The position numbers and the translations under genes are program-made. Source: Lysobacteraceae bacterium (GTDB lineage Bacteria > Pseudomonadota > Gammaproteobacteria > Xanthomonadales > Ahniellaceae). Taken from it: a stretch of 41,542 nt of DNA. Location: NCBI GenBank assembly GCA_002995625.1, contig PVBP01000021.1, forward strand, positions 1 to 41,542, written 5' to 3'. Of the stretch, positions 23,948 through 32,439 are shown in pieces. Position 1 is the stretch's first letter, and each line of letters starts with the position of its first letter. The notes beneath the pieces were generated by a model, which was not told the DNA's origin, did no database searches, and saw only the letters and a list, made by a program, of their open reading frames with translations.

Positions 23948-26233
23948 CTACCGGGTCGCCTTGCCGTCAACGGACCTCGCGATCAGCGCGCGGGCCCTTT
24001 CCGACCAGTCCGGACTGGCCGAATCGGCGCGCGAGAACACCGCAAGGGCGGATTCGGCGTGACGCCGGGTCGCCTCGTGATGGCCGGCGACGAGCGCGAC
24101 CTGCGCCGCGCCAAGGTGCACGTGGCCAAGCCCGACATAGTCCGGCGCGAAGCCGCGCTCGGCCAGCGCGACGGCCCGGCTGGCCTCCTTCCATGCCCGG
24201 TCAAGCTCACCGCGTTCGGCTCGGATGCGCGCGGCGTTGATCAGCGGGCCGGCCAGGTCGGCATTCTCGGTCCCGAAAGCCGCCTCGCGCACCGCGACCG
24301 CGCGATCGAACAGCGCCAGCGCCTGGTCCGCGCGGCCGAGGTCTCGATAGACCAGCGCGAAGTTGTTCAGCGCCACGGCCAGCGCGACGGTGCGCTCCGG
24401 CAGGGCCTGCTCGAGCATCGAGATCGCCTCGCGATAGGTGCGCCCGGATTCCTCGAGGCGACCGGCGCCCTGCAGGGCGCTGCCGAGGTTCTCGAGCCGC
24501 GGCCCGAGCACGCCGGGCGGCAAGCCCAGCGCCCGCGCGCCGGCCACCGCGGCCTCCGCGTGGACGATCGCCTGCTCGTACCGGCCGAGATCGCTCATCA
24601 GCGCGGCGAGGTCGTTCTCGACTTCGCCGGCCTGGCGCGCCAGCGACGGATCGGCGGCGTAGACCGCGAGCGCCGCCCGATAGCCGGCCTCGGCCTGGTC
24701 GGTGCGGCCGCGGGTCCATGCCAGCAGCGCCCGCGCCTGCAGCACCTCGGCATGCCCGGCCGTGCCCTCGCGGCGCAGCGCCAGCGCGCGCGCGAACTGG
24801 GCGTCGGCTTCATCGAGGCGCATCAGGTTCGTGTACGCAAGACCGATGGCGTGGCGGACGTCCGACTCGCTGTCGGGCTGCCCCGCGAAATGCGCCGGGA
24901 TGCGCTCGACCGCCTGTCCGATGGCCTCGATCAGCGTCGGCTCGCGGCCACTGGCGACCGGGTTGGCACGGGTGAGCAGTTCGAGCAGGAAGGCGTTCGA
25001 GGCTTCGGCGCGCGCGGCCGCGGCGGTCGCGACCCGCGCCTGATGCGCGGCGACCGCGAGCCCCGCCGCGAGCGCCACGACGGCGGCACTGGCCGCGGCG
25101 ACCGCGATCCGGTTGCGACGCACGAAGAGTCGAGCCCGGTACAGGCGATCGCCGGCGCGCGCCGCGACCGGCCGATCGGACAGCCAGCGCTCGAGGTCCT
25201 CTCCGAAGGCGCGTGCGCTCGGGTAGCGGCGTTCGACATCCACCGCCAGCGCCTTCAGCAGCACCCGGTCGAGATCGCCATCGAGCTGCCGTGTCCACGT
25301 CGTGATCTCGACGGGGCGCAGCGCGAGCGCTTCGGCGTCGAGTCGTGCGCTCGGGCGACTGGGGACCTCGGTGCGCCGGCGCCGTTCGCTCACCGACAGC
25401 GTGCGCCCCGGATCCTCGACCGGCAGGCGCCCGGCCAGCAACTGGAACAGCACCAGCCCGAGCGCGTAGACGTCGGACGCGATCGTCAGCGGCCGACCGT
25501 CGAGCTGCTCGGGGCTGGCGTACTCCGGGGTCAGCGGCCCGACCGCGGTCGCGGTCAGGCCGGGCGCCGGATCATCGAGCGACTTCGCGATCCCGAAATC
25601 GAGCAGCTTGACCTGGCCCTCCCCGGTGACCAGGACGTTCGAGGGCTTGAGATCCCGGTGCAGGATCAGCGCGCGGTGCGCATGGTCGACCGCCTCGATG
25701 ACGTCGAGGAACAGCCGCACCCGGGCCCGGACGTCGAGCCCGCGGCCCCGACACCAGCGGTCGATCGGCTCGCCATCGACGTACTCCATCGCGACCCAGG
25801 GTCGGCCGTCGTCCTCGCTGCCGCCGTCGATGATCCGTGCGATGCGCGGGTGCTCGAGGCGGGCCAGGAAACGGCGCTCCGCCTCGAAACGCTCGGTGGC
25901 CAGCGCACCGCCCAGGCCGACGGCGAGGCGCTTGATCGCGGCGCGCTGGACGAAGCCCTGTTCGTCGCGCACCGCCTCGAAGACCTCGCCCATGCCGCCG
26001 GCGCCGAGGCTGCGGACGATCCGCCAGCCACCAATCTGCTCGGGCATCCGGCGTCGGAGGTCGGGCTCGAAGCGTCCCTGGCTTGCCGAGTGCGCCTCGA
26101 GCAGCGCCAGGGTCGCGTCCGCGAGTTCGCGATCGCCGGCTGCCGCCGTTCGGATGTGGGCGACGCGCTCGGGCACCGGCCGGTCGAGGGCCGCCTCGAG
26201 CAAGGCCAGCGCGCGGGAGTCCAGATCGCTCAC
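23948..26233 (-). CDS. Ser/Thr protein kinase with transmembrane segment and TPR domain
   Basis: A 761-aa eukaryotic-type kinase. After a 65-residue N-terminal helix region, the kinase domain (about 68-340) has the glycine loop GAGGMGEVF, AIKR (ATP Lys), HRDLKPSN (catalytic Asp near 191), DFGIAK and the APE-like SPEQL. One transmembrane helix is near 370-395 (IAVAAASAAVVALAAGLAVAA). The periplasmic part (about 410-750) is a string of TPR helices (ALNNFALVYRDLGRADQALALFDRAV). The GTG start overlaps the stop of the ECF sigma gene (GTGA at 26233-26230). Sigma/kinase pairs of this kind are known in Xanthomonas, where the kinase activates the sigma factor; the same logic is likely here. Confidence 0.93.
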   Translation of the reverse strand: MSDLDSRALALLEAALDRPVPERVAHIRTAAAGDRELADATLALLEAHSASQGRFEPDLRRRMPEQIGGWRIVRSLGAGGMGEVFEAVRDEQGFVQRAAIKRLAVGLGGALATERFEAERRFLARLEHPRIARIIDGGSEDDGRPWVAMEYVDGEPIDRWCRGRGLDVRARVRLFLDVIEAVDHAHRALILHRDLKPSNVLVTGEGQVKLLDFGIAKSLDDPAPGLTATAVGPLTPEYASPEQLDGRPLTIASDVYALGLVLFQLLAGRLPVEDPGRTLSVSERRRRTEVPSRPSARLDAEALALRPVEITTWTRQLDGDLDRVLLKALAVDVERRYPSARAFGEDLERWLSDRPVAARAGDRLYRARLFVRRNRIAVAAASAAVVALAAGLAVAAHQARVATAAAARAEASNAFLLELLTRANPVASGREPTLIEAIGQAVERIPAHFAGQPDSESDVRHAIGLAYTNLMRLDEADAQFARALALRREGTAGHAEVLQARALLAWTRGRTDQAEAGYRAALAVYAADPSLARQAGEVENDLAALMSDLGRYEQAIVHAEAAVAGARALGLPPGVLGPRLENLGSALQGAGRLEESGRTYREAISMLEQALPERTVALAVALNNFALVYRDLGRADQALALFDRAVAVREAAFGTENADLAGPLINAARIRAERGELDRAWKEASRAVALAERGFAPDYVGLGHVHLGAAQVALVAGHHEATRRHAESALAVFSRADSASPDWSERARALIARSVDGKATR

Positions 26234-26784
26234 GACAGCCGCAGGTGCAGGAAGGCCCGCGCGACCTCCCAGTCGCGCAGCGCGGTGGCGCGGGAGATCC
26301 CCAGCAGCTCCGAGATCTCGTTGACCTCGAGCCCGCCGAAGTAGCGCAGTTCGACGACCCGCGCCTTGCGCGCGTCGATCGCCTCGAGCTGGACCAGCGC
26401 CTGTTCGAGCGCGAGCGCATCGAGGTCGGCCGTGCCGCCCGCCACCGCGTCCAGCGCCGACAGCGTCACCGCCTCGCCGCCGCCACCGCGCTTGTCGGCG
26501 AGTCGGCGGCGCGCATGGTCGACCAGCACCTGGCGCATCCGCCGCGCGGCGAGCCCGAAGAACTGGCTGCGATCCGCCGGCGCCGCGCTGCGGGCGTCGA
26601 GCCGGAGCCAGGCCTCGTGGATCAGGTCGGTCGGGGTCAGCGTGTGGCCGACACGCTCGCGCCGCAGGTGCTGCTCGGCCAGCGCGTGGAGCTCGTCGTA
26701 GACCAGTCGGGCCAGCGCGGCGTCGGCGTCGCTGTCCCCGTCAGCCCGCCGGCGCAGCAGTCGCGTGATTGGACCCTCGTCCAC
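26230..26784 (-). CDS. ECF-type RNA polymerase sigma factor
   Basis: A 184-aa sigma-70 family factor of the TIGR02999 type that is typically paired with a Ser/Thr kinase. Region 2 is ARLVYDELHALAEQHLRRE... with LTPTDLIHEAWLRLD and FFGLAARRMRQVLVDHARRR. Region 4 is VQLEAIDARKARVVELRYFGGLEVNEISELLGISRATALRDW. I chose the GTG at 26784 because GGAGG sits seven bases upstream and the length matches the family; an ATG at 26829 would add 15 residues. It is the first gene of the sigma-kinase operon. It is divergent from the large FG-GAP gene, which is a candidate target. No anti-sigma gene is present. Confidence 0.9.
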   Translation of the reverse strand: MDEGPITRLLRRRADGDSDADAALARLVYDELHALAEQHLRRERVGHTLTPTDLIHEAWLRLDARSAAPADRSQFFGLAARRMRQVLVDHARRRLADKRGGGGEAVTLSALDAVAGGTADLDALALEQALVQLEAIDARKARVVELRYFGGLEVNEISELLGISRATALRDWEVARAFLHLRLS

Positions 26785-26800
26785 CCTTGCCTCCGCCGGC

Positions 26801-26821
26801 TTCCTGACAGGCTGTCGGGAA
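26801..26821. promoter_or_regulatory. 21-bp inverted repeat upstream of the ECF sigma gene
   Basis: TTCCTGACAG-G-CTGTCGGGAA has 9 of 10 arm positions complementary and is centred 27 bp before the sigma start codon. It could be an operator or a hairpin in the leader. A second inverted repeat, GGGTGT...ACACCC (26938-26956), lies further into the same divergent region. Confidence 0.4.
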
Positions 26822-27046
26822 ACGCACATCCTTCGCGCTTCGCAAGTCGCGAGTCCGACGGATGTCCGAACTCGCTCCCGCGGATCAGGCCCCTGGGTGC
26901 CTGCTCCGTGCGCGATCCGACCCTGGACCGCCCTCGCGGGGTGTACTTCGACACCCTGCCAGCTGGCCGCAAACCCGCCAGGTCCATGCAGCATCGGGGG
27001 GCCATCTTGCGCCAGACGGGATATCGGTTCAGTCGGAGTCGAACCC

Positions 27047-28693
27047 GTGCCCGGCACGCTGCCCATCCGACCGCTCCTGCTCCCGGCCCTCGCCGTGCTC
27101 GCCCTGACCTGCCTCGAGGCCAGCGCCACCATCCGCGGCACTCCCGGCGACCTGATCCTCCGCGATGGCTTCGAGGCTGGCGCCAACCTGCCACCCGTGG
27201 TCGATGCCGGTCCCGACCAGTCGTTGGCGCTCGAACCCGGTCCACGAATGGCGACGACGACCCTCGCCGGCAGCGTCACCGATGACGGCCAGCCTGCCGG
27301 GAGTCAGGTGCGCACGCGCTGGGCCGTGGTCAGCGCGCCGTCCGGCGTGCGGATGGGTTTCGAGCCCGGTGGTCCCGGTGGGACCACGCCGGGCATCGAC
27401 CTGCTGTCGCCCACCGTTCGCTTCGGCGAACCCGGGACCTACATCCTGCGCCTAGACGCCACCGACGGCGCGCTGACCGCGAGCGACACCGTCACCGTCA
27501 CGGTGGCGCCCGCGCCGAACGCGCCACCGCTGCTCGGCGCGCTGCCCTCGCAGACCCGGCCAATCGGCACCGCGCTCGACCTGATGCTTCTGGCTTCGGA
27601 TCCGAACAGCGGTGACACGCTGACCTGGACCCTGGTCTCGGGGCCCGCCGGCGCGACGCTGGAGGGGAGCAGCGGGCGCCTGCGCTACACCGCCAACGCG
27701 GTGGGCTCGTTCCCGTTTACCGTGCGCGTCACCGATGCCGCCGGCAGCAGCGACGAGGGCAGCTTCACGCTGACCGTCGTCGCCGCCAATCGCCCACCGC
27801 GCATCGAGGGTCCGGCGCGTATGCACTTCCCGGTCGGCGCCGAGCGCACGGTGCCCGTGTGGGTCAGCGATCCGGACGGCGACGCTCCGCTGACGCTTAC
27901 CCTGGTGTCGGGTCCTGCCGGAATGGCCGTGGTCGGACACGCCCTGCGCTGGACTGCCGGTCCGCCGCTCGCCGGTCCCACGGTGGCCAAGCTCCGCGCG
28001 AGCGATCCCTCGGGCGCCACCGACGATGCGCTGGTCGAGCTCGTGGTCCGCGGCAACACCCCGCCCGTGGCGCGGAACGACCACTACGAGGTCACCCTGG
28101 GCCAGACACTGGCCGTCGCCGCCCCCGGCGTCCTCGCCAACGACAGCGAACCGGATGGGGAGGCGATGTTCGCGATCGACATCGGGCCGCCGAGCGCCGG
28201 CAGCCTGAACCAGTTTGGCGCCGACGGCGGCTTCAGCTATTCGGCGCCGGCGCAGATGCCGACGCCGGCCTTCGCGATGACGCCGCGCTGGGTCCTCAAC
28301 GACGTCAACCTGATGGCGACGCCGCTGGTCGCCAGGCTGTCCGGATCGCACGCGCCGGAGATCACCTCGCACCGGATGAACATGATTCCGATCACCCTGA
28401 ACGGCGCGAACGGCACCCCGCGGGGCGACTGGCCCTTGCCCACGGCATGCGGCGCGCTTTGGCTGGACTACCACGAGCACGGCGATGCACTCGGCAACGT
28501 CGACGACGATCCAGCCGGAAGCATCGAACGAGTGCGCAACTGCGACGGTGTCCGTCTCGTCGCCTACGGTGCCAATGGCGCCACGCGCTGGGTCAGTCCC
28601 AGCCTGCTGGCGAACCCGTATCAGCAGCTCAACACGTGGTTCCTGCGAGGTCGATCACCGACCCTGGCGCGACTTTCCCCGGCGGTGGCGTGA
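27047..28693 (+). CDS. FG-GAP/PASTA protein, N-terminal segment
   Basis: Signal peptide PLLLPALAVLALTCLEASA (about 8-26), then the motif LILRDGFEAG (about 35-44), related to the GFE endings of the two small secreted proteins. Several Ig-like/cadherin-type beta domains follow: PPVVDAGPDQSLAL (PKD-like), PPLLGALPSQTRPIG, RPPRIEGPARMHFPVG and PPVARNDHYEVTLGQ...VLANDSEPDGEA. The last 14 residues (from GRSPTL) are frame-shifted sequence, so the true protein leaves this frame at about 28650. Confidence 0.7.
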   Translation: MPGTLPIRPLLLPALAVLALTCLEASATIRGTPGDLILRDGFEAGANLPPVVDAGPDQSLALEPGPRMATTTLAGSVTDDGQPAGSQVRTRWAVVSAPSGVRMGFEPGGPGGTTPGIDLLSPTVRFGEPGTYILRLDATDGALTASDTVTVTVAPAPNAPPLLGALPSQTRPIGTALDLMLLASDPNSGDTLTWTLVSGPAGATLEGSSGRLRYTANAVGSFPFTVRVTDAAGSSDEGSFTLTVVAANRPPRIEGPARMHFPVGAERTVPVWVSDPDGDAPLTLTLVSGPAGMAVVGHALRWTAGPPLAGPTVAKLRASDPSGATDDALVELVVRGNTPPVARNDHYEVTLGQTLAVAAPGVLANDSEPDGEAMFAIDIGPPSAGSLNQFGADGGFSYSAPAQMPTPAFAMTPRWVLNDVNLMATPLVARLSGSHAPEITSHRMNMIPITLNGANGTPRGDWPLPTACGALWLDYHEHGDALGNVDDDPAGSIERVRNCDGVRLVAYGANGATRWVSPSLLANPYQQLNTWFLRGRSPTLARLSPAVA

Positions 28694-30936
28694 AGGTTTT
28701 CGTCCCCCTGGTCATGCGGCATCGCTACGACTCGGACCTCGGTGCCGATGACGGTTGCTGGCAGCTGACGGGGCTCGACGAGCATCGCGGCGTCGCCTGC
28801 CACGCGGTCGTCCAGGTCGATGGCGCCACCGGCGCCGTCGAACGACGGCTCGTCGCACCGTGGCCGCTCGACCCGAATGCAACGTCCTTTTCCGAATCGA
28901 TCACCCACTACAGCCGCAACTTCATGTCCGTCGCGGTGGCTGACCTCGACGGCGACGGCGAGGTCGAGATCATCGGCGGGCCGGCGGTGTGGAACCTCGA
29001 CGGCAGCCTGCGTTGGTCGGTGCCAGTCCAAGCGGCCGACACCGCGGTCGCGGACCTCGACGGCGACGGCACCGCCGAGGTCGCGATGCTCACGAACACG
29101 CCCGGAAGCGATACCCGCGCCATCCGCCAGCTCCGCGTCCACGCGCACGATGGCCAGCCGCGCTGGTCGTTCGCCTTCGGCGATGCGCAGTCGGGCGCGG
29201 GCGGGCAGCTCTGGACCCGTCTTGCGCTCGCCGACACCGATGGCGATGGCGTCGCCGAGGTCCTCGTCCTCGCGGGCAGCTCGTTGTTCGTGTTCGACGG
29301 CAATGGGCGGATCCGCTGGGCCCGCACCTTCCGCGTCGACCCGCTGACCTCCAGCCTGTTCACCTACCACGGCCACGCCCAGGTCTACGACCTCGACAAC
29401 GATGGCCAGCCGGAGGTCGTGCTCTACAACGGCGACCACCTGTGGGTGCTGGCCGGTGCCGACGGCCGGGTGCGGGCGCGCTGGGCGATCGAGCGCGCCC
29501 CGGCGACCGCCTATCCGCAGCTCTGGCAGCGCCACAACACGCCGCAGATCGCCGATGTCGACGGCGATGGCCATGTCGACATCCTGCTGCTGATGACCGA
29601 GACGGCGACCAACGTCGTCGACCCGAGCGCCATGGTGATCTCGGGCGCGGCGAACGACTGGGCCCCCGCACCGAGGATCTGGAACCAGCACGCCTATCGC
29701 GGCACCACCGTGGACGATGACGGGACCATCCTCTTCGACGGCACCGTGCCGCGAAGTTTCCGCCAGCAGCGTCGTCTCGCGCCACCGGTCCCGCGCCCGG
29801 ACCCGGACGCGGTGACGATCCCCTATGTTGCCGACGATGGCAGCGACGCCTCCGCGCCCGCCGACATCGTCATCGATCTCCGGCGTGCGAACCGGCCACC
29901 GCAGATCACCAGTCCACGACCGCCGGCGACCTGGGCGCCGAACACCAACTTCGACTGGACCTTCAGCGCCACCGACCCCGACCCCGGCGACAGCCTGAGC
30001 TGGACGCTCGATGGCGGTTGCGTCGGCGCCTGGACGCCCGGCGCCCAGACCGCGCGCCTCATCTACTTCAGCACCCAGGACGACTGCTTCGGCATCGTCA
30101 CGGTGACCGACAGCCAGGGCGCGAGCGCCAGCCAGGTCTTCCGCGCGCGCCAGTCCTCCGCCACGGCGGCTGTGCCAGACGTGGTCGGCCAACCGGTATC
30201 CGCGGCCGAGGCAGGCCTGGTCGCCGCCGGCATGGGACTGGGCGAGATCCAGCGCCTTCATGCACCACAAGCCGCCGGCACCGTGATCGCGCAGGCGCCG
30301 GCCGCAGGGCTGATCCGCCCGATCGGAACTTGGGTCGACCTCACGGCGTCCCTTGGTCCGGAGCCGGTCGCCGTGCCGAACCTGGTCGGGCGCGCGGAGC
30401 CCGCCGCCCTCGCCGAGCTGGGGTCGCTAGGCCTCGCGACCACCGTCTCCCGCGTGCTGTCGACCAGTGCGCCGGCCGGCGCCGTGCTTGCGCAAACGCC
30501 CGCGCCGGGAACCGAGATCGTGCCGCTGCCGGCCAACCTCGTGACGCTGACCGTATCCGCCGGCAGCGGGCTGCGCCTGGCGCTCGACCGCTCGGCGGTC
30601 GCCGCTGGAAGCGCGATCGCGGTGACCGTGGTCGCCCGCAACGCCGATGGCACGCCGGCGCCGGCACCGGCGCTGACGTGGGCGATCGCGCCACGCTACA
30701 CGCCGACGATCGGTGCCATGCCGAGCTACGCCGCAGGCACGATCACGGTGCCGGCATCAGCGCGTGGCACCTATCGGATCACCGCGCTCGACTCCGCCGG
30801 CGGTCGCAGTGCGAGCATCGACTTCGCGGTGCTCGCCCCCGCCGAACCGGGCATCGACGGCGCCACCGCCGAACACGCGAAACTGCTGCAGGTGCTCGAT
30901 GGCATCGCCGCGATCGGCCGGCAGATGGAAGCCTAA
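28690..30936 (+). CDS. FG-GAP/PASTA protein, middle segment
   Basis: The coding-like frame starts upstream at about 28651; the first possible start is the GTG at 28690, overlapping the upstream TGA. It has FG-GAP/VCBS calcium-binding repeats (VADLDGDGEVEIIGG, VADLDGDGTAEVAML, LADTDGDGVAEVLVL, VYDLDNDGQPEVVLYN, IADVDGDGHVDILLL) forming a beta-propeller. Then come an Ig-like domain, two PASTA-like domains (VPDVVGQPVSAAEAGLVAAG and VPNLVGRAEPAALAELG) and another beta domain. It ends at the in-frame TAA. No signal peptide of its own, which argues it is part of the upstream gene. Confidence 0.7.
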   Translation: MKVFVPLVMRHRYDSDLGADDGCWQLTGLDEHRGVACHAVVQVDGATGAVERRLVAPWPLDPNATSFSESITHYSRNFMSVAVADLDGDGEVEIIGGPAVWNLDGSLRWSVPVQAADTAVADLDGDGTAEVAMLTNTPGSDTRAIRQLRVHAHDGQPRWSFAFGDAQSGAGGQLWTRLALADTDGDGVAEVLVLAGSSLFVFDGNGRIRWARTFRVDPLTSSLFTYHGHAQVYDLDNDGQPEVVLYNGDHLWVLAGADGRVRARWAIERAPATAYPQLWQRHNTPQIADVDGDGHVDILLLMTETATNVVDPSAMVISGAANDWAPAPRIWNQHAYRGTTVDDDGTILFDGTVPRSFRQQRRLAPPVPRPDPDAVTIPYVADDGSDASAPADIVIDLRRANRPPQITSPRPPATWAPNTNFDWTFSATDPDPGDSLSWTLDGGCVGAWTPGAQTARLIYFSTQDDCFGIVTVTDSQGASASQVFRARQSSATAAVPDVVGQPVSAAEAGLVAAGMGLGEIQRLHAPQAAGTVIAQAPAAGLIRPIGTWVDLTASLGPEPVAVPNLVGRAEPAALAELGSLGLATTVSRVLSTSAPAGAVLAQTPAPGTEIVPLPANLVTLTVSAGSGLRLALDRSAVAAGSAIAVTVVARNADGTPAPAPALTWAIAPRYTPTIGAMPSYAAGTITVPASARGTYRITALDSAGGRSASIDFAVLAPAEPGIDGATAEHAKLLQVLDGIAAIGRQMEA

Positions 30937-30960
30937 CTGGCCGCCAACGACGAGCCGGCG

Positions 30961-32193
30961 ATGCGCCAACAGATCATCGATCTCGTCACCCTGTGGCGCA
31001 CCATCGATCCGGACGACCTGCGCATGGCCCCCCCGGTCGTGCTCGATGAGGGCTTCGTGCCAACGCTCGGGCAGATGGCCGGGTTCGGGGTCACACCGGG
31101 GCCGGATGACCATCTCAATCTCAATATCCTCGACCGCGCCGCAGCCGACATCGACGCCTTCACCCGCGCCCTGCGCGCCCCGAACACGCCGATGGGCGTG
31201 CTGCGCCAGCGCGCCGACGCCTTCAACGCCAGCGCCGCAAGGCTGTCGTCGGTCAACGTCTCCGAATGGGGCACCGTCGCCGCCTATCCGCGCTACGCCC
31301 TGCTGCTCCAGCATCGGATCCCGGCCTTCTTCGAGGCGCTGACCAACGAGCTGGCGCCGGTCGTGGACCTGCCTCGCCGCGCCCCGAAGTTCCCGTTCGG
31401 TTCGGACCCGGCGCCGAAGGGCGCGAACGCCATCGCCGCCAAGTCCTCGCTGGCCGAGCTCACGGTGACTCAGGCCGTCCAGTTCACCGTCGACAAGATG
31501 ATGGACAAGGGCTCGGAGATCGTCGGCAACGCCAAGCAGTTCGCGCGCGACCTGATGGGCCAGGCGGCCTACAGCGCCGCGGTGCTGGCGGCGACCAGCC
31601 ACCTGCGCGAATTCGTGCAGGGTCAGGACATCGAGGAGACTGTCTCCGGGGCCTCGCTGTCGTTTCGTGTCTTCGGACCGCCGGCCTTCATCGAGGTCTT
31701 CAGCAACGACGAGCGCGAACTCAACGAGGTCATGATCATCGGGCCGACCCTGCTCGCCAATACCGGGCAATCAATCAATGCCCTGCTGCAAGGGATCAAG
31801 AACGCCTACTCCTTCGGCCTCGATCCCGCCAACAACCCGCTGCGCTGCCGCAACGCCAACCAGTGCCACGACAAGCTGAAGAAGCTCAAGGACGCCGTCG
31901 AGGAAAACCTGGTCGACCCCACGAACAATCTGTTCAAGGTCGCCGAATCCTTCTTCCAGCGACCGACCCGCGTCACCCGCGGCTGCGTGTTCGCGCCGAC
32001 CGCGCCCGGCTGCGTGCAACTGCACTACGACGGCGGCATCGAGTCGGTGTACCAATATGCGCCGCCGGCAGGGCTGGGTCCTTACTCCGGCCTGCCGGTG
32101 CCGATCGTCATCATCGTCCAGGACCAGCTGACGGGGCTCATGTACTTTGGCACGCCGTCCTTCCTCCCCAGCCCACCGCCACCGAGCCCGTGA
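30961..32193 (+). CDS. FG-GAP/PASTA protein, C-terminal segment
   Basis: 410 codons from the first ATG, in the same frame as the middle segment. It begins with helices (QQIIDLVTLWRTIDPDDLRM, ADIDAFTRALRAPN) and contains a KSSLAELTVTQAVQFTVDKMMDKG helix. A beta-rich part and a Pro-rich tail ([10 protein letters not shown]) follow. No ribosome-binding site precedes the ATG and no secretion signal is present, so I read it as the separated C-terminus of the large protein rather than an independent gene. Confidence 0.65.
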   Translation: MRQQIIDLVTLWRTIDPDDLRMAPPVVLDEGFVPTLGQMAGFGVTPGPDDHLNLNILDRAAADIDAFTRALRAPNTPMGVLRQRADAFNASAARLSSVNVSEWGTVAAYPRYALLLQHRIPAFFEALTNELAPVVDLPRRAPKFPFGSDPAPKGANAIAAKSSLAELTVTQAVQFTVDKMMDKGSEIVGNAKQFARDLMGQAAYSAAVLAATSHLREFVQGQDIEETVSGASLSFRVFGPPAFIEVFSNDERELNEVMIIGPTLLANTGQSINALLQGIKNAYSFGLDPANNPLRCRNANQCHDKLKKLKDAVEENLVDPTNNLFKVAESFFQRPTRVTRGCVFAPTAPGCVQLHYDGGIESVYQYAPPAGLGPYSGLPVPIVIIVQDQLTGLMYFGTPSFLPSPPPPSP

Positions 32194-32218
32194 GGCGCCC
32201 ACGCCCGACGCCTGGGAT

Positions 32219-32308
32219 GCACCGACCCGTCCGGCGGTCGCCTGCGCCGGCTGGGCCGTCGTCGACGGCCAGGCAATCAGGCTGGCCGAGCGGGCGTTGG
32301 ACGCCTGA
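32219..32308 (+). pseudogene. Relic resembling the 3' end of lpxH
   Basis: Translated in the frame ending at the TGA 32306-32308, the last residues read CAGWAVVDGQAIRLAERAL-DA. LpxH of this window ends RAGWAVVDRDAITLVEQSL. The first 24 bases of the match (from the codon before AGW) differ at three positions from lpxH. No start codon or upstream homology is visible, so it is a fragment. The rest of the gap 32194-32439 shows nothing else. Confidence 0.45.
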
Positions 32309-32439
32309 ACCCGGACCGGGAGGCAGCCGGAGCATCACGCCCCGCGGCGGCCGTCCACCCCAGGCGCCCGGTCCGCGTTCGGCGCAGCCAAGGGCGGCGA
32401 TGGCCACGACTCGACCATGATCCGACGCACCGCCCCGAG

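Larger units (their letters stand above)
27047..32193 (+). pseudogene. Large secreted FG-GAP/Ig/PASTA protein, interrupted by a frameshift and a stop
   Basis: If one missing base between 28650 and 28651 is restored and the TAA at 30934-30936 is read as a sense codon, a single frame of about 1,715 codons results. The frame change is placed there because the left frame is protein-like up to WFLRG and the right frame resumes at SITDPGATFPGGG. After the TAA the same frame continues without a break for 419 codons and extends the same helix (IGRQMEA-stop-LAANDE). The GTG start at 27047 has GGAG nine bases upstream and gives a signal peptide. The gene is either recently inactivated or carries assembly errors. 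It is divergent from the ECF sigma gene. Domains are given in the three segment entries. Confidence 0.75.

Noticed and set aside
27022-27038. CGGTTCAG upstream of the FG-GAP gene as a fifth copy of the module box
   Set aside because: Only the central 8 bases match, the flanking arms are absent and it lies within 20 bp of the start codon, unlike the other four.
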